Below are positions 12,901 through 24,900 of a stretch of 64,000 nucleotides of DNA, one piece after another; the first letter of the stretch is position 1; every line of letters starts with the position of its first letter. This DNA is from Siphonodentalium dalli (lineage: Eukaryota > Mollusca > Scaphopoda > Gadilida > Siphonodentaliidae). Below the pieces are notes generated by a model. The model made no database searches, was not told where the DNA came from, and saw only the letters and a list, made by a program, of their open reading frames with translations. The DNA lies in the NCBI GenBank assembly GCA_032622095.1, contig CP136063.1:276389426-276453425 (forward strand). The letters are read 5' to 3'. Both the position numbers and the translations under genes were made by a program.

Positions 12901-15900
12901 GAGTTACATGATATGTCATGTGCAGACTGTCTGCATGTGTATGTGTCTGTCTGACTGTTGGGTGTAGACTACAGGATGGTTTGACCAATTGAGCTGAAAG
13001 TTTCAAATTTCGGGTGCAGAGGGGGGGGGGTGTGTTCAGTCCAACGAATTTTATTAGCGAATTGGTGTGCACATGTGTTGTGACCTATTGACCTTTAAAT
13101 ATGAGGCCTCAAGCCTCATAATGGCTTGCATTTCAATTACTTCGTTGTATTTTGCCTTATCTTAAATTAATTTTGAAGTGTCAGTTTTGGAATTCACCAA
13201 GAATTGTTGCTCAACTGGATGCTGTTGAGCAACAATTATTGGTGAATTCCAAAACTGACATTTGGGTGGCTCAAACGTTAGTGTTCTATTCCAAGCCTTC
13301 TAATTTTCCTGTCCCTACTTCTGGGGTCTAATTCCTGGTGATATGATGGTATCAGATGTTATTATATGGTGTTGATCTGAGTATTTGTCTTCAATGGTGT
13401 CCCGGGCTGCGACTATCGGGTGGAAAGGGGTTTCAGTTGGCATTACCAAATCATCAAGTTGATATACCGGTTTGTCCCATATGGCAACATCTTGAAATGG
13501 TTTAGGTAGCAGAGATTTCATGTAAACACAGCCAACCAATCATCTCTATGTGAATCTCATGACTCTACATAACCCTTGAAATTTCTGTGTATGTATACAG
13601 GCTCACACATTTATTTTATCAGTAAAAATGTCACTCAACCCAGATACCCCTGTCAGTCCTGTTACTTTCTACCCCTATTGGTAACAGGACTGACAGTAAA
13701 AGTAACAGGACTGACAGTAACAGGACTGACATTTTCGGTGGTTTCATGACTCTAATGACAGAAGTGAAGGAAATCCAGATATAGAACATACAATTCTTTG
13801 CACGTTTCTACGTATGTTTTCAAACTATAATGGAGTTATAGAATATCTGTCAGTTTTTCCTTGAGAGAATGTGGTAACAGGACTGACACACAATTAACAT
13901 ACTCGCCAAAAATAAATGTTCTGTCAACTCAACCTTGAAAATCTTGAGAAACCAGCAGATATAACACTTTCAGAGGCAATGACCTCCACTGCTACTGTTT
14001 TCTTGTAGTAACGAGAAAGTATAGTGTTGTTCCATATTGATTGTACTTCTCTTCAAAGTACTTGGTAACAGGACTGACATAAAACTCATTACACCAAAAC
14101 ACATAGTAGATATGGGAGAAATAACAATTCTTAATTTCAGAAACTAGAGCTCACGGGATAGTTGTGGTTGAAACGTTATGGTAGGAAGCAGATAAGAATG
14201 AACAATTCCATTAACCTAAAGAGTTCATGGTTGTATTCAAGAGAACCCAGGTTCATTACATTGGGTTTTTGGGGATAACACTGATAACAAGATTAAAACC
14301 AAGTTCATTTTCATGTTTAATTTAGTTATGAGTTTCTTACGTATGTGGTGTTTCCCTAACCTTTTCATTGAAACAGTTTGTTTTATGGCATACAACATCT
14401 CAGGGTGTATAAATCATAGATATAGAGCCATTACAAAAAAAATGGTAATTTTGAGATTTTCACCCATTTGTATGGTGTTATTGAGACAGACCGAAGATAT
14501 TTTAGGATGTTGAAGCTTTATTTGGGTGTTTTTGGCCGTTTTGTTGGGTAAAGGGTTAAATTTGTTTACCCTACATCAATAGAGTCTCTGGGTGTCAATC
14601 AGTAGAACAACATTGTTTTCTTTCGGCAACAGTGATATATAGGTAGTAGACTAAATAGATATTGTTTGGACAGGTGCGCCATAACAGAGAGCAGTGGGGG
14701 GGGGGGGGGAGTGCTGCTCTTGCCTTATAACAAAGGGGCCCAAAGCACTCTTTCATTCTTCAGTCAAAAAGGCATTGTTTTATTGTCCTAAGTAAAATTA
14801 TATCCATTCCAGTGGCTTTGTAAGATTGATCCTTTAGAGTGGTTTAAAATGTTGTACACGAGGTTAATTTCATGGTGGTGTGAGTTCCCAGCATAATTAA
14901 CCACCAACACAAATGGTAGCGGCCATTTTGGAGCGGGGTGAGATGTGTGTGGTGTGTGTTTAGGGTGTATTTTGCAAGTTGTGGGTCACTCTACAAGATC
15001 CTTTGTTTGACCTATTCTGAAGCACTAAGTATACTCTCTCTTTACATGGAAACACCGTTTTTGACAGTTTATGGTAGTCGATGCATCATGATCCTTATCT
15101 TTATTTGACATAAATCTGTCATGGGGCTGCCATTTTGGATCGGGTGGGTGTGTGGTGAATATTTAGGGTGTCTTGTGGGCCATGCTACAACACCCTTTAC
15201 TTGACATAAATTGGCCAAGGTCAATGATCCCAGAAATGGCATAGGTCCCCTATTTCAATCTCTCTGAATGGTGGCCATTTTGGATCAGGTGGGGTGTGTG
15301 GAAAGTGTGTCTTGTGGGTCACCCTACAACACTCTTAATTTCACCGAAATATAACATTTTCGAATAAGGAACAGAAGTAACTTTCATCGTGTACATTGAG
15401 TACAGGCTTAAAATGGTTGCCATTTTAAAAAGTCACAGCCATTTTGAAACTGTCAACCATTATGATTGTTTTGTCAGAATTTTGTTTTCAGTCTTCACAC
15501 TGACCACTGTTACTATTTGACACTAAGCCACCCTAATATAAGGCATATATATTGAGAAAGGCAGATAAGTGATTATAAGTGGTGCAAATATCAACTTTAT
15601 GTATAATTTGTTGTGTTTACTTGGGTTATTTTCACGTCATTTTCACTTTGAACCCAGTATCCTTCCGAATATTTGTCACAGTATTTCCCGCATAGAACCG
15701 ATTCAATTTGGGAGTGAACCAACTTGGATCGAGAGAGAACCCACACAGACATCAAAATTTGTGGTTTTAGACATTGTTATGGCTTTCACAATGGAATTTT
15801 TTTATTGTCACATTCTTTGGAACACAGATTGTGAGGCAATTGGAAATATTAATCAAATTATCACCCAGATGGTTACAAAATTTAGTCTTATCTGTCAAAA

Positions 15901-18900
15901 ACTCCCCAAAATTTCTATGTTTAATCAGAACGAACCGTAAAAAAATCTTTCCTGAACCATCACAAACCAGAAATATAATGACTTCTGATGTAACAGTTCC
16001 TACACAGTGATCTATTCATAATTATCCTTTCATGACTGGAGCTGCACTGGTGCAGCATTATCGATCTTGTGCCAGGGAGCCTGGCATATATAAGAGTATT
16101 GGCTTACAAGGTCAAGGCAAATATTGTAAGGCCAATGTATTCTCTTATATATGTGAGAATGTGAGCCTCCCTATGGGAGACTCACATATATAAGAGAATG
16201 CATTGGCACAGGGTTTTCGCAAAATTTGAGGAAGCTCCAGTCATGTAAGGGTTAAAAGTCGCTATGGTGCAAATCTTCCCTATGGAAAGGGCTCGGGACT
16301 CATTCCAAAAACAGGTACAAAAATCCCTGTAAATTACTAATTAAATCGACCTATGCCGAGGATTACTAAGCATTATATTTCGCTGTATAGACATCTTGCT
16401 GTGTGTACACAAATTGCAGTCAATAACACATACCCAGCAAAGGCCAGTTTATTGATCGGCAAGTCAGTTCGTGATTAGTGATTAGCAGCTATTTTCTTCC
16501 ATTTTCATCAGTGTTTTCATAATGAAATATCCTTCCTGTGGGAATCAGTAATTAGATATTTAATCTATGAGTACATATCTACGTGGATCTGATCTTTGAT
16601 ACCACAGCTGTTAGGCCAAACAAGTTAATATTCTGCCTCAGCCCTCTTCATAGCCCACGAAAATAAAAATTGAAATTCATCCTGCTGCTCGACTTCACAA
16701 CACAATCTCCACAACATCTGTCTGCTACTGTCCATAAATCTAGCTAGACACATTTCACAGCCCTCATAATTGGCTATTGACGAAGCCATTTGCTGAAGAA
16801 AACTGGGCCACGGCAAAGGGTTGCCATAGCAGATTGCTGAAGCCAAACTATCTGAATGAAGAGGGCTGCATTTCAACATGTATTTGATATTTCTTAGTTA
16901 TTGCTGATAAAAATTAAGTTTCTTTTTGGTTTGTTTAAGCTATACAGTAATGCCCTAAATAATTGACTCCTTAACCGCAGCAGAATTATGGGTAACTTTT
17001 CAGAATTTAGTCTGAAATATGGCTTGTTGCCATTCATTGGAAAGCTCTCAGTGATAGCTTTCCGATGAATGGCAACAAGCCATATTTCCGACTAAATCCT
17101 GAAAAGTTACCCATAATCCTGCTGCGGTTAAGGAGTCGATTATTTATGGCATTACTCTATGTACTTGGGTTGTACAACAGACTGTTGCATTAAAATTGCA
17201 TTAACAGTTAATCATGGAAAGTCATTTTTTACACTCAACAATGTTTTTAATAATTCGTGAGTAAACATAAAAATCTGCAATCTGGGAAATTTTTGTTGTA
17301 AAAAGTGGAAAAAAAAACCTGCCTTATGGGTAATTTTGTAGGTATTAAACAAATAAAATATAAAATCCTGCCTGTCTGCCCATTTTGAAGAAAAAAAAAC
17401 GTGTTTGAGAAACAGATCTACATGTATAATAAACTTTGTGTGGCCTTACTATATAACACTGGCATACAATTGTGAATTAGCCCTTTCTGTACTATATGGA
17501 TTCTCCTACAATGTTAAAAAAGTGTACATCAGAATGGTCCGTCTGTTATTGATTTGAAGGAATGTGTGGTATTGTAAGCAAACAACACGCTATAAGTGCA
17601 GAAGGAGTCCTATTGTGGAAGGGAATTGATCAGATAATAAGAGTCAACAGGCGACCTATGGTTGTTTTATTGAACTGATTATCTGAACATTTCCCACGGG
17701 ATAACCACTCATCAAATGTGACCCGCCATATCAAATTCAGTCGTAAGTCGGGATTTTTTTACCCTGTGCCAATGCATTCTCTTATATATGCGAGTCGACC
17801 ATAGGTCGCCTCGCATATATAAGAGAATGCATTGGCCTAACAATTTTTTACAATTGTAATAATTTTTTCTTGTATTTTTTAACAATTTTATAATTTCACC
17901 CATACAGAGCCCCAGACAAACATGAGCAGACGACACTCTTCTATATGCTTCTATATATGTGTGGGGCTCCCTGCAGGGTAATGGATTTTTTTATTTTATG
18001 TCCTAAAAATTGTAAGAAACATTTATTTAAAAAAAAGGATAAAAAGTTGTTAGGCCAATGCATTCTCTTATATATGCGAGGCGACCTATGGTCGCATATA
18101 TAAGAGAATGCATTGGCACAGGGTAAAAAAAATCCCGACTTACGACTGGATTTGATATGGCGGGTTTAGTATAGAAAGGGTTAAAACAATATCACATGCA
18201 AGTATTTTGTGCAGTCGAAAAGTATTTTGTGCAGTCGAAAAGTATATTGTAACATCTTTTATGGCATTTACCTCAAAAAGTTTGTGAATAAATTCTTATT
18301 TCCTATTGACAACATAATTTTTTCATCAGATTGACACATTTAGAAGTCCATCAATGTCAGCTCTTGATCCGACATTTGAAATATGAAAATTGAAATGACA
18401 CTATGAGAGGAACTACGTACATACCATCATGAAACCAACCAGTAATGGAATCAAATATTTCTCCGGCTCGAAATAATTACTTTTACCAACAGTTTATAAT
18501 TTTTTTAAGATGGCGGCCAAATTACAGCTTCTGATTTGAGTAGACCTTCCCGCTTTCTATGTTCCCTGAAATCACCTGCAAAGTATATAATTTGTCTTTT
18601 CAGAGGTCATGTTTGTCTTATAGTGAACGTGGCATCTAAATGAGGTTTCACAGACAAGAACTATACTCAGCTTCAAGCTTTGCACGCCAAGTATGCTGAG
18701 TCGAATGGTCTGAGAATCCTCGCGTTCCCCTGCAATCAGTTTGGCGGTCAGGTTTGTATTCAAAGAGCTGTTAACCCTTTGAGTGCCAGGGGCCGATCTC
18801 ATCGGCCCTAATTTACGGTCTGTAAAATCGGCCAAAATATATATTATTTTTTTTTAAATTTAAAAAAAATTATTCAAATTGTAAACAAAATTGTAAAAAA

Positions 18901-21900
18901 TAATAACAAATGATGAAAAATTGTTAGGCCAATGCATTCTCTTATATATGCGAGGCGACCTATGGTCGACTCGCATATATAAGAGAATGCATTGGCACAG
19001 GATATATGGGTTGATACAAAAATCGGACCTGGCACTCAAATGGTTAAAGGCCCAACTAATTTTTGAGTCCCTGATAATTTCTATACAGAGCCGGCAAGCC
19101 TGAAAATAGCGTGTCTGTCATTTGCAGAATGAGGTCCCCAGAGGAGGAATTTAGTGATGCTATCCCGCACAGCGGGCTAGCATCACCAAATTCACCATCT
19201 GGGAACCTCATTCTGCTTAGGCCTCATCTTCTGGGAAGTATCGATTGTATCAAATTAACATTGGTTTTAGGTTACCTTTTCCCTTCTGGGAAGTTTCTTT
19301 CTATATCCCCTAATTTGCAGAAGATAAAATACATAATTGAGGTGCCCAATGGGTGAACATCACCAACTTCAACTGGGAACTTCATTCTGATCCTAGGTAT
19401 ACCATAGCAGTTGATGGCCTAAGCAGAATGAGGTCTCCTGAGGGTGAATTTAGTGATGCTAGCCCGCTTTGCGGGATAGCATTACTAAATTCACCCTCTG
19501 GGGACCTCATTCTGCAAATGACGGGCACGCTATTTGCAGCCTTGAGAGTCAGTGATATTGACTATTGTTGGCATGAAATAAAACCAAAAATATATATTTT
19601 CCATTAGGATGTAGAGCAGCTGTGGCCCAGGAGTGTCTACCAAGTGATAGAGATTCTGAGATTCACCCCAATACAAAGACCTAGGATCAGATTGAAGTTC
19701 CCCAGTTGAAGTTGGTGATGTTCACCCATTCACTGTGTAGGAACTGTTACATCGGAAGTCGTTCTATCGCCGGTGTTGTGATGGATCTTGACTGATTTGT
19801 TACTGTTCCTTATGATTAAAAATAATCATTTTCGGGACAAAATCATGCATAATTATAGATATCTTGAATGTATTATACTTTCCTGAATGAACAGAGGCTG
19901 CAGAAGTGCCGTATTATCGAAACGTGAACTCTAGATCACCATTAACTCGGAAATAGCGAGTTAACTCTTAAATATCAACATGTTATCACTGAAAATCAAG
20001 CCATGTAAACGCAATTTATTTGTTTTCGGTGGCTTATAAAATATGAAACGCATTATGAACATGAACACTGAGTGTAAAGTACATGTATACACGTGTTATT
20101 CATCTGTAAAATAGCTGAGAAAATATCCCGATAGTGGTTGATAATTTGGAACAGTAGCCTCGTAATCAACATGTGTGCTTGTTACGGTTCTATTTCAAGC
20201 CAATCATGGCTGTAACGGTTCAGATTTATTCGAACGATATCTGCACTTTGGGCCGAATATTGTCTTTTGCATCTGACATTTTAAACCAGATAATGACTGT
20301 AGCTTATGCCATTTACATAATACAACAGGTATATTAAGAAATAATATAATAAATACCTAATAATAATAGTAAGTGACATTAATTGGCAGAAACCAAATAT
20401 TGAATGTACCGAGGGGTATAATATCATAATCCTGCTTGCCTATATAAAATACCAAAGGTAATAGAAATCTACTCTCAGGAGATTATGAGATGTTATATTC
20501 ATTTAATTAATACAGGGCCATTATTGATATATCCAGGTTGGACAATGTTTCGATGCCAGCACCAACATATTTCTTCCTCGAAAGTCCCGTCTAATGGACA
20601 TTTACACATGTTCGTCGCCCAGACTTATCTTTGTAAAGTTTGAGCTATTGCCATGGCTTGGTATCCGTCGTCCTTGTGTGTGTGCGTGTGTGATTCGTCA
20701 ACAATTTCCTTTAGCACGGGCTACAGGTCGTACCTTTGGTCGGATAATTATAAAATTTGTCATAGCTGTTGACATTCATGTAGATGAGAACGAGTCATTT
20801 TGGGGGTCATTCGGAAAAAAAACATGCAATCCATTAGCACGGGCTACAGGTCCTACTGTTCGTCTGATCATCATGAAATTTGTCATGAATGTTAATATTG
20901 AAATGTAGATGGGAACGAGTAATTTTGGGGTCGGTAAGCCATAAAACATGGCCGCTGGCAGCCATCTTGGATTTTACTCTTTGCATTACTAAATTGTTTG
21001 GCATGGGCTACATGTCATACCTTTGGTAGGATCATAATGAATTTTGTCATGGATGTTAACAATGACATGTAGATGGGAACGAGTCATTTTGGGGTCATTT
21101 GGCCATAAAACATGGCTGCACGCAACCATCTTTGATTTTACTCTTTGCATGACTAAATCCTTTGGCATGGGCTACAGGTCATATACCTTGGGTCGGTTCA
21201 TTATGGAATTTGTCATGGGCATTGACATGTAGATGGGAACGAGTCATTTTGGAGTCATTTGGCAAAAAAACATGGCCGCCAGCAGCCATCTTGGATTTCA
21301 AAATTCAATCCATAGCACGGGCTACAGGTCAAGAGTGTTTGTCTGATCATCATGAAATTTGTCGTGGAAGTTGATATTGACATGCAGATGGGAACGAATC
21401 ATTTTGGGGTCATTCGGCTATAAAACATGGCCACCAACAGCCATCTTGGATTTTACTCTTTGTATGACTAAATCCTTTGACACAGGCTACAGGTCGTATC
21501 TTGGGTCGCATCATCATGAAATTTGTCATGGATTTTTGGGGTCATTCGGCCAAAAAACATGTATTGACATGCTTTGGCACGCGCTACAGGTCATACCTTT
21601 GGTCGGTTCATTATGAAATTTGTCATGGGCATTGACATGTAGATTGGAACGAGTCATTTTGGGGTCATTCGGCAAATATCAGCTACCAGCAGCCATCATG
21701 GATTTCAAAATTCCATCCATCGGTACGGGCTACAGGCCGGAGTGTTCGTCTGATCATCATAAATTTGTTGTTTATGTTAATATTGACATGTAGATGTAAT
21801 TTTGGGTTAAGTGGCCAAAAAACATGGCTACCAGCAGCAATCTTGGATTTTACTCTTTGCATGACTAAATCATTTGGCATGGGCTACAGGTCGTACCTTT

Positions 21901-24900
21901 GGTGGGATCATCATAGAATTTGTCATGGATGTTAATATTGACATGTAGATTGGACCGAGTCATTTTGGGGTCAATCGGCCATAAAATGTGGCTGCCAGAA
22001 GCCATCTTGGATTTTACTCTTTGCATGACTAAATCCTTTGCATGGGCTACAGGTCGTACCTTTGGTAGGATCATCATGAAATTTGTCAGGGATGTTAATA
22101 TTGACATGTAGATGGGACCTAGTCATTTTGGGGTCATTCGGCCATAAAACATGGCTGCCAGCAGCCATCTTGCATTTTACTCTTTGCATTACTAAATCCT
22201 TTGCATGGGCTACAGGTCGTACCTTTGGTAGGATCATCATGAAATTTGCTGTTGACATTGACATGTAGATGGGAAACAAGTCATTTTGAGGTCATTCGGC
22301 AAAAAGTCATGGCCACCAGCGGCCATCTTGGATTTCAAAATTCAATCCTTTGCAGGGTTCCCGTGGGTACTTGAATATACTTGAACGTACTTGAATTTGA
22401 AATTTATTTTTCCAGAGCCTTGAATACCCTTGAATTCCATGCCACCCACCAGCATGTACTTGAATAGCGCCCCTGCCTCTAAATATATACTTAAATTTCC
22501 CTGCCCCTGCCCCGGAGAAGTAACTTAATTTGGTGATTATCGGATTCCGGGAAATTAAATTTGTTCTGTCAGGGAATCCCCTACTGATCCGTAATTATAA
22601 ATAGCAACCGGAATTGCTGTTCGACCTAATGCGATTCGTAACGGTGCATGTGATTGGCGGAGAGTCCGGCGGCCTGTTTCACGCTCGATACTGATGATTT
22701 TGATTGGCCGACTGCATCGTCTGTTCAGAATGTAAAAAAAAAAAAAAAATAGGCAATAAATTAAATAAAATAAAATTCTAACAACTTTTGCTGATAATAA
22801 GGCAGAATTATCAGAAAAATCGAAGGGATAAAAAATGAAGTCAGTAGTCACTAATAATGGAGTCAAACGCACTTAGGAATGCTGCAAAATAGAAAAGAAC
22901 ATATGTAAATGAATGTGACTGGAGGAAACTCTTAGAAATGAAGATGAAGCCTGATTGACATTGTGAAGATTGTTACATTATCTTTCATAAAACTAATGTC
23001 CTGAGAAATGGTCTTCTCTGCCTCAGTCATTCCAAAAATAGTGAGCCAGGGAATATATGTTGAGCATATCACTAGTTTAGACCCTATGAAAACATTCAAT
23101 CAAGTAACTTTACTGAACAAACATAGTTATGGTGTAGCCAGATGGAGTAAAGTCAGTTCCACTTCAACCTTTGGCAGTTGAAGTGCAACTCTATCTGGCT
23201 ACACCACAACTACCGGTATGTTTGTTCACTAAAGGGGGGGTATTAGTAGTTCATACCTGGTATTTAGTCAGAAATATATGGGTAGAGAACACAGCCCAGC
23301 AATCTATTGTCCAATTATCTTCATATTATAATTATGGGGCACCCTGACTGGAAACTTTGCCTCCACTCTACTTACTATTACTAAAGTGAGCATATTTGAT
23401 AATTGTTGTAATAAATAAATTGAAAGAGATAGTTACATATTCCTAACCCTAGAGAAACAAACAAGATATTGTTTTAATGCTGCTAATATAATACAGTATG
23501 TCGTATTGATGTTTTTCTCTACTCATAAAATTCTCATTCCATCTTGTATTCACAAATACTTGCTATTGACTACTGTTACATATATACTAAGTACTATACT
23601 GTTTGAGGTAATATGATCAATGGTAACCTTTGATTTTCGAGTATATACATCCTTGAAAACCCTTGAATTTCGACCCCTACACTACTTGAAAACCCTTGAA
23701 TTTGATATTAAAGTAGGTGCAAGAACCATGCTTTGGCACGGGCTACAAGTCGTAGCTTTGGTCCGATCATTATGAAATTTGTTATGGCTGTTAACATTGA
23801 CATGTAGATGGGAAACATGACTAAAACCTTTGGCACACCCTACAGTCCATTTCCCTCAGGCGATCATCACCAAACTTCATATTAATCTTGATATTGGTCT
23901 ACTAGATGGAAGCTATCAAATGTTTTTGAATTTCATTTGAAAACATAGCTGCCAGCAACCATCTTGGATTGTACTTTATATATATCTCTTCATGTTGATA
24001 ATCTAGTATTACTTAGATATTTCAACTTTCCGCATTCCCAATCACTCCATTGACTGTAACACATGAAATTATTCCCTTTCCAAGTTGAGCCACAGTGTCA
24101 TTGACACTTTCCTTTTTAGCACATATTAAGCATGGATTGTGATAGCTTCCCTTGTCTAGTAATAGTCAGAAAATTCAGAGCGAACTTTGTTATGCTCGCA
24201 TATATAAGAGAATGCATTGGCTTAACACATTAAAAATTATAAAATTGTTAAAGAATGTAAGAAAAAATGGTAAAAAGTGTTAAATGCATTCTCTTATATA
24301 TGCGAGGCGACCTATGGTGATCATATACACTCATTTAATCTGATAAAAGAATTACATTGTGCTACTAGTATATGATATAGGGATTACCTATAATGTTCTA
24401 ATGCCCCTGACTACCTGTATTTATTCTAATGCCCCTGACTACCTGTATTTATTCTAATGCCCCTGACTACCTGTATTTATTCTAATGCCCCTGACTACCT
24501 GTATTTATTCTAATGCCCCTGACTACCTGTATTTATTCTAATGCCCCTGACTACCTGTATTTATTCTAATGCCCCTGACTACCTGTATTTATTCTAATGC
24601 CCCTGACTACCTATAATGTTCTAATGCCCCTGATTACCTATAATGTTCTAATGCCCCTGATTACCTATCATGTTCTAATGCCCCTGATTACCTATAATGT
24701 TCTAATGCCCCTGATTACCTATAATGTTCTAATGCCCCTGATTACCTATAATGTTCTAATGCCCCTGATTACCTATAATGTTCTAATGCCCCTGATTACC
24801 TATAATGTTCTAATGCCCCTGATTACCTATAATGTTCTAATGCCCCTGATTACCTATAATGTTCTAATGCCCCTGATTACCTATAATGTTCTAATGCCCC

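Larger units (their letters stand above)
12498..14079. repeat. Nine dispersed exact copies of the 15-mer GTAACAGGACTGACA
   Basis: Plus-strand copies start at 12835, 13681, 13702, 13717, 13874 and 14065. Minus-strand copies lie at 12498-12512, 12853-12867 and 13651-13665. The pair at 12835/12853 forms a palindrome. Three copies at 13681-13731 are spaced 21 and 15 bp. Surrounding sequence is not repeated. Iterated sites within a transposon suggest a protein-binding site, which is an inference. Confidence 0.9.
12305..14469. mobile_element. 2157-bp DNA element with ATTT target duplication and internal 15-mers
   Basis: The termini GGGTGAAAATCTC (12309) and GAGATTTTCACCC (to 14465) are inverted repeats that extend about 30 bp (AAAATTACCATTTTTT). 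ATTT flanks both ends. Inside are nine exact copies of GTAACAGGACTGACA and an 82-bp hairpin. I do not recognise the superfamily. A minus-strand open frame at 13315-13539 is the only coding-like stretch and it is short. Confidence 0.8.
11934..14559 (+). mobile_element. TTAA-MITE family A interrupted by a 2.16-kb element
   Basis: TTAA lies at 11934-11937 and 14556-14559. The left part runs through two palindromes with a longer AT spacer to GATATCCATATTT. The right part resumes at 14466 with ATTTGTATGG and ends TGTTGGGTAAAGGG. Removing 12309-14465 and one ATTT restores the family A order. Confidence 0.85.

Noticed and set aside
15569-15940. 123-codon open frame
   Set aside because: No domain, AT-driven composition and no splice context.
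18921-19103. Recurring small ORFs with QCILLYMR...RIYKRMHW
   Set aside because: They are translations of the MITE palindrome, present on both strands of every copy.
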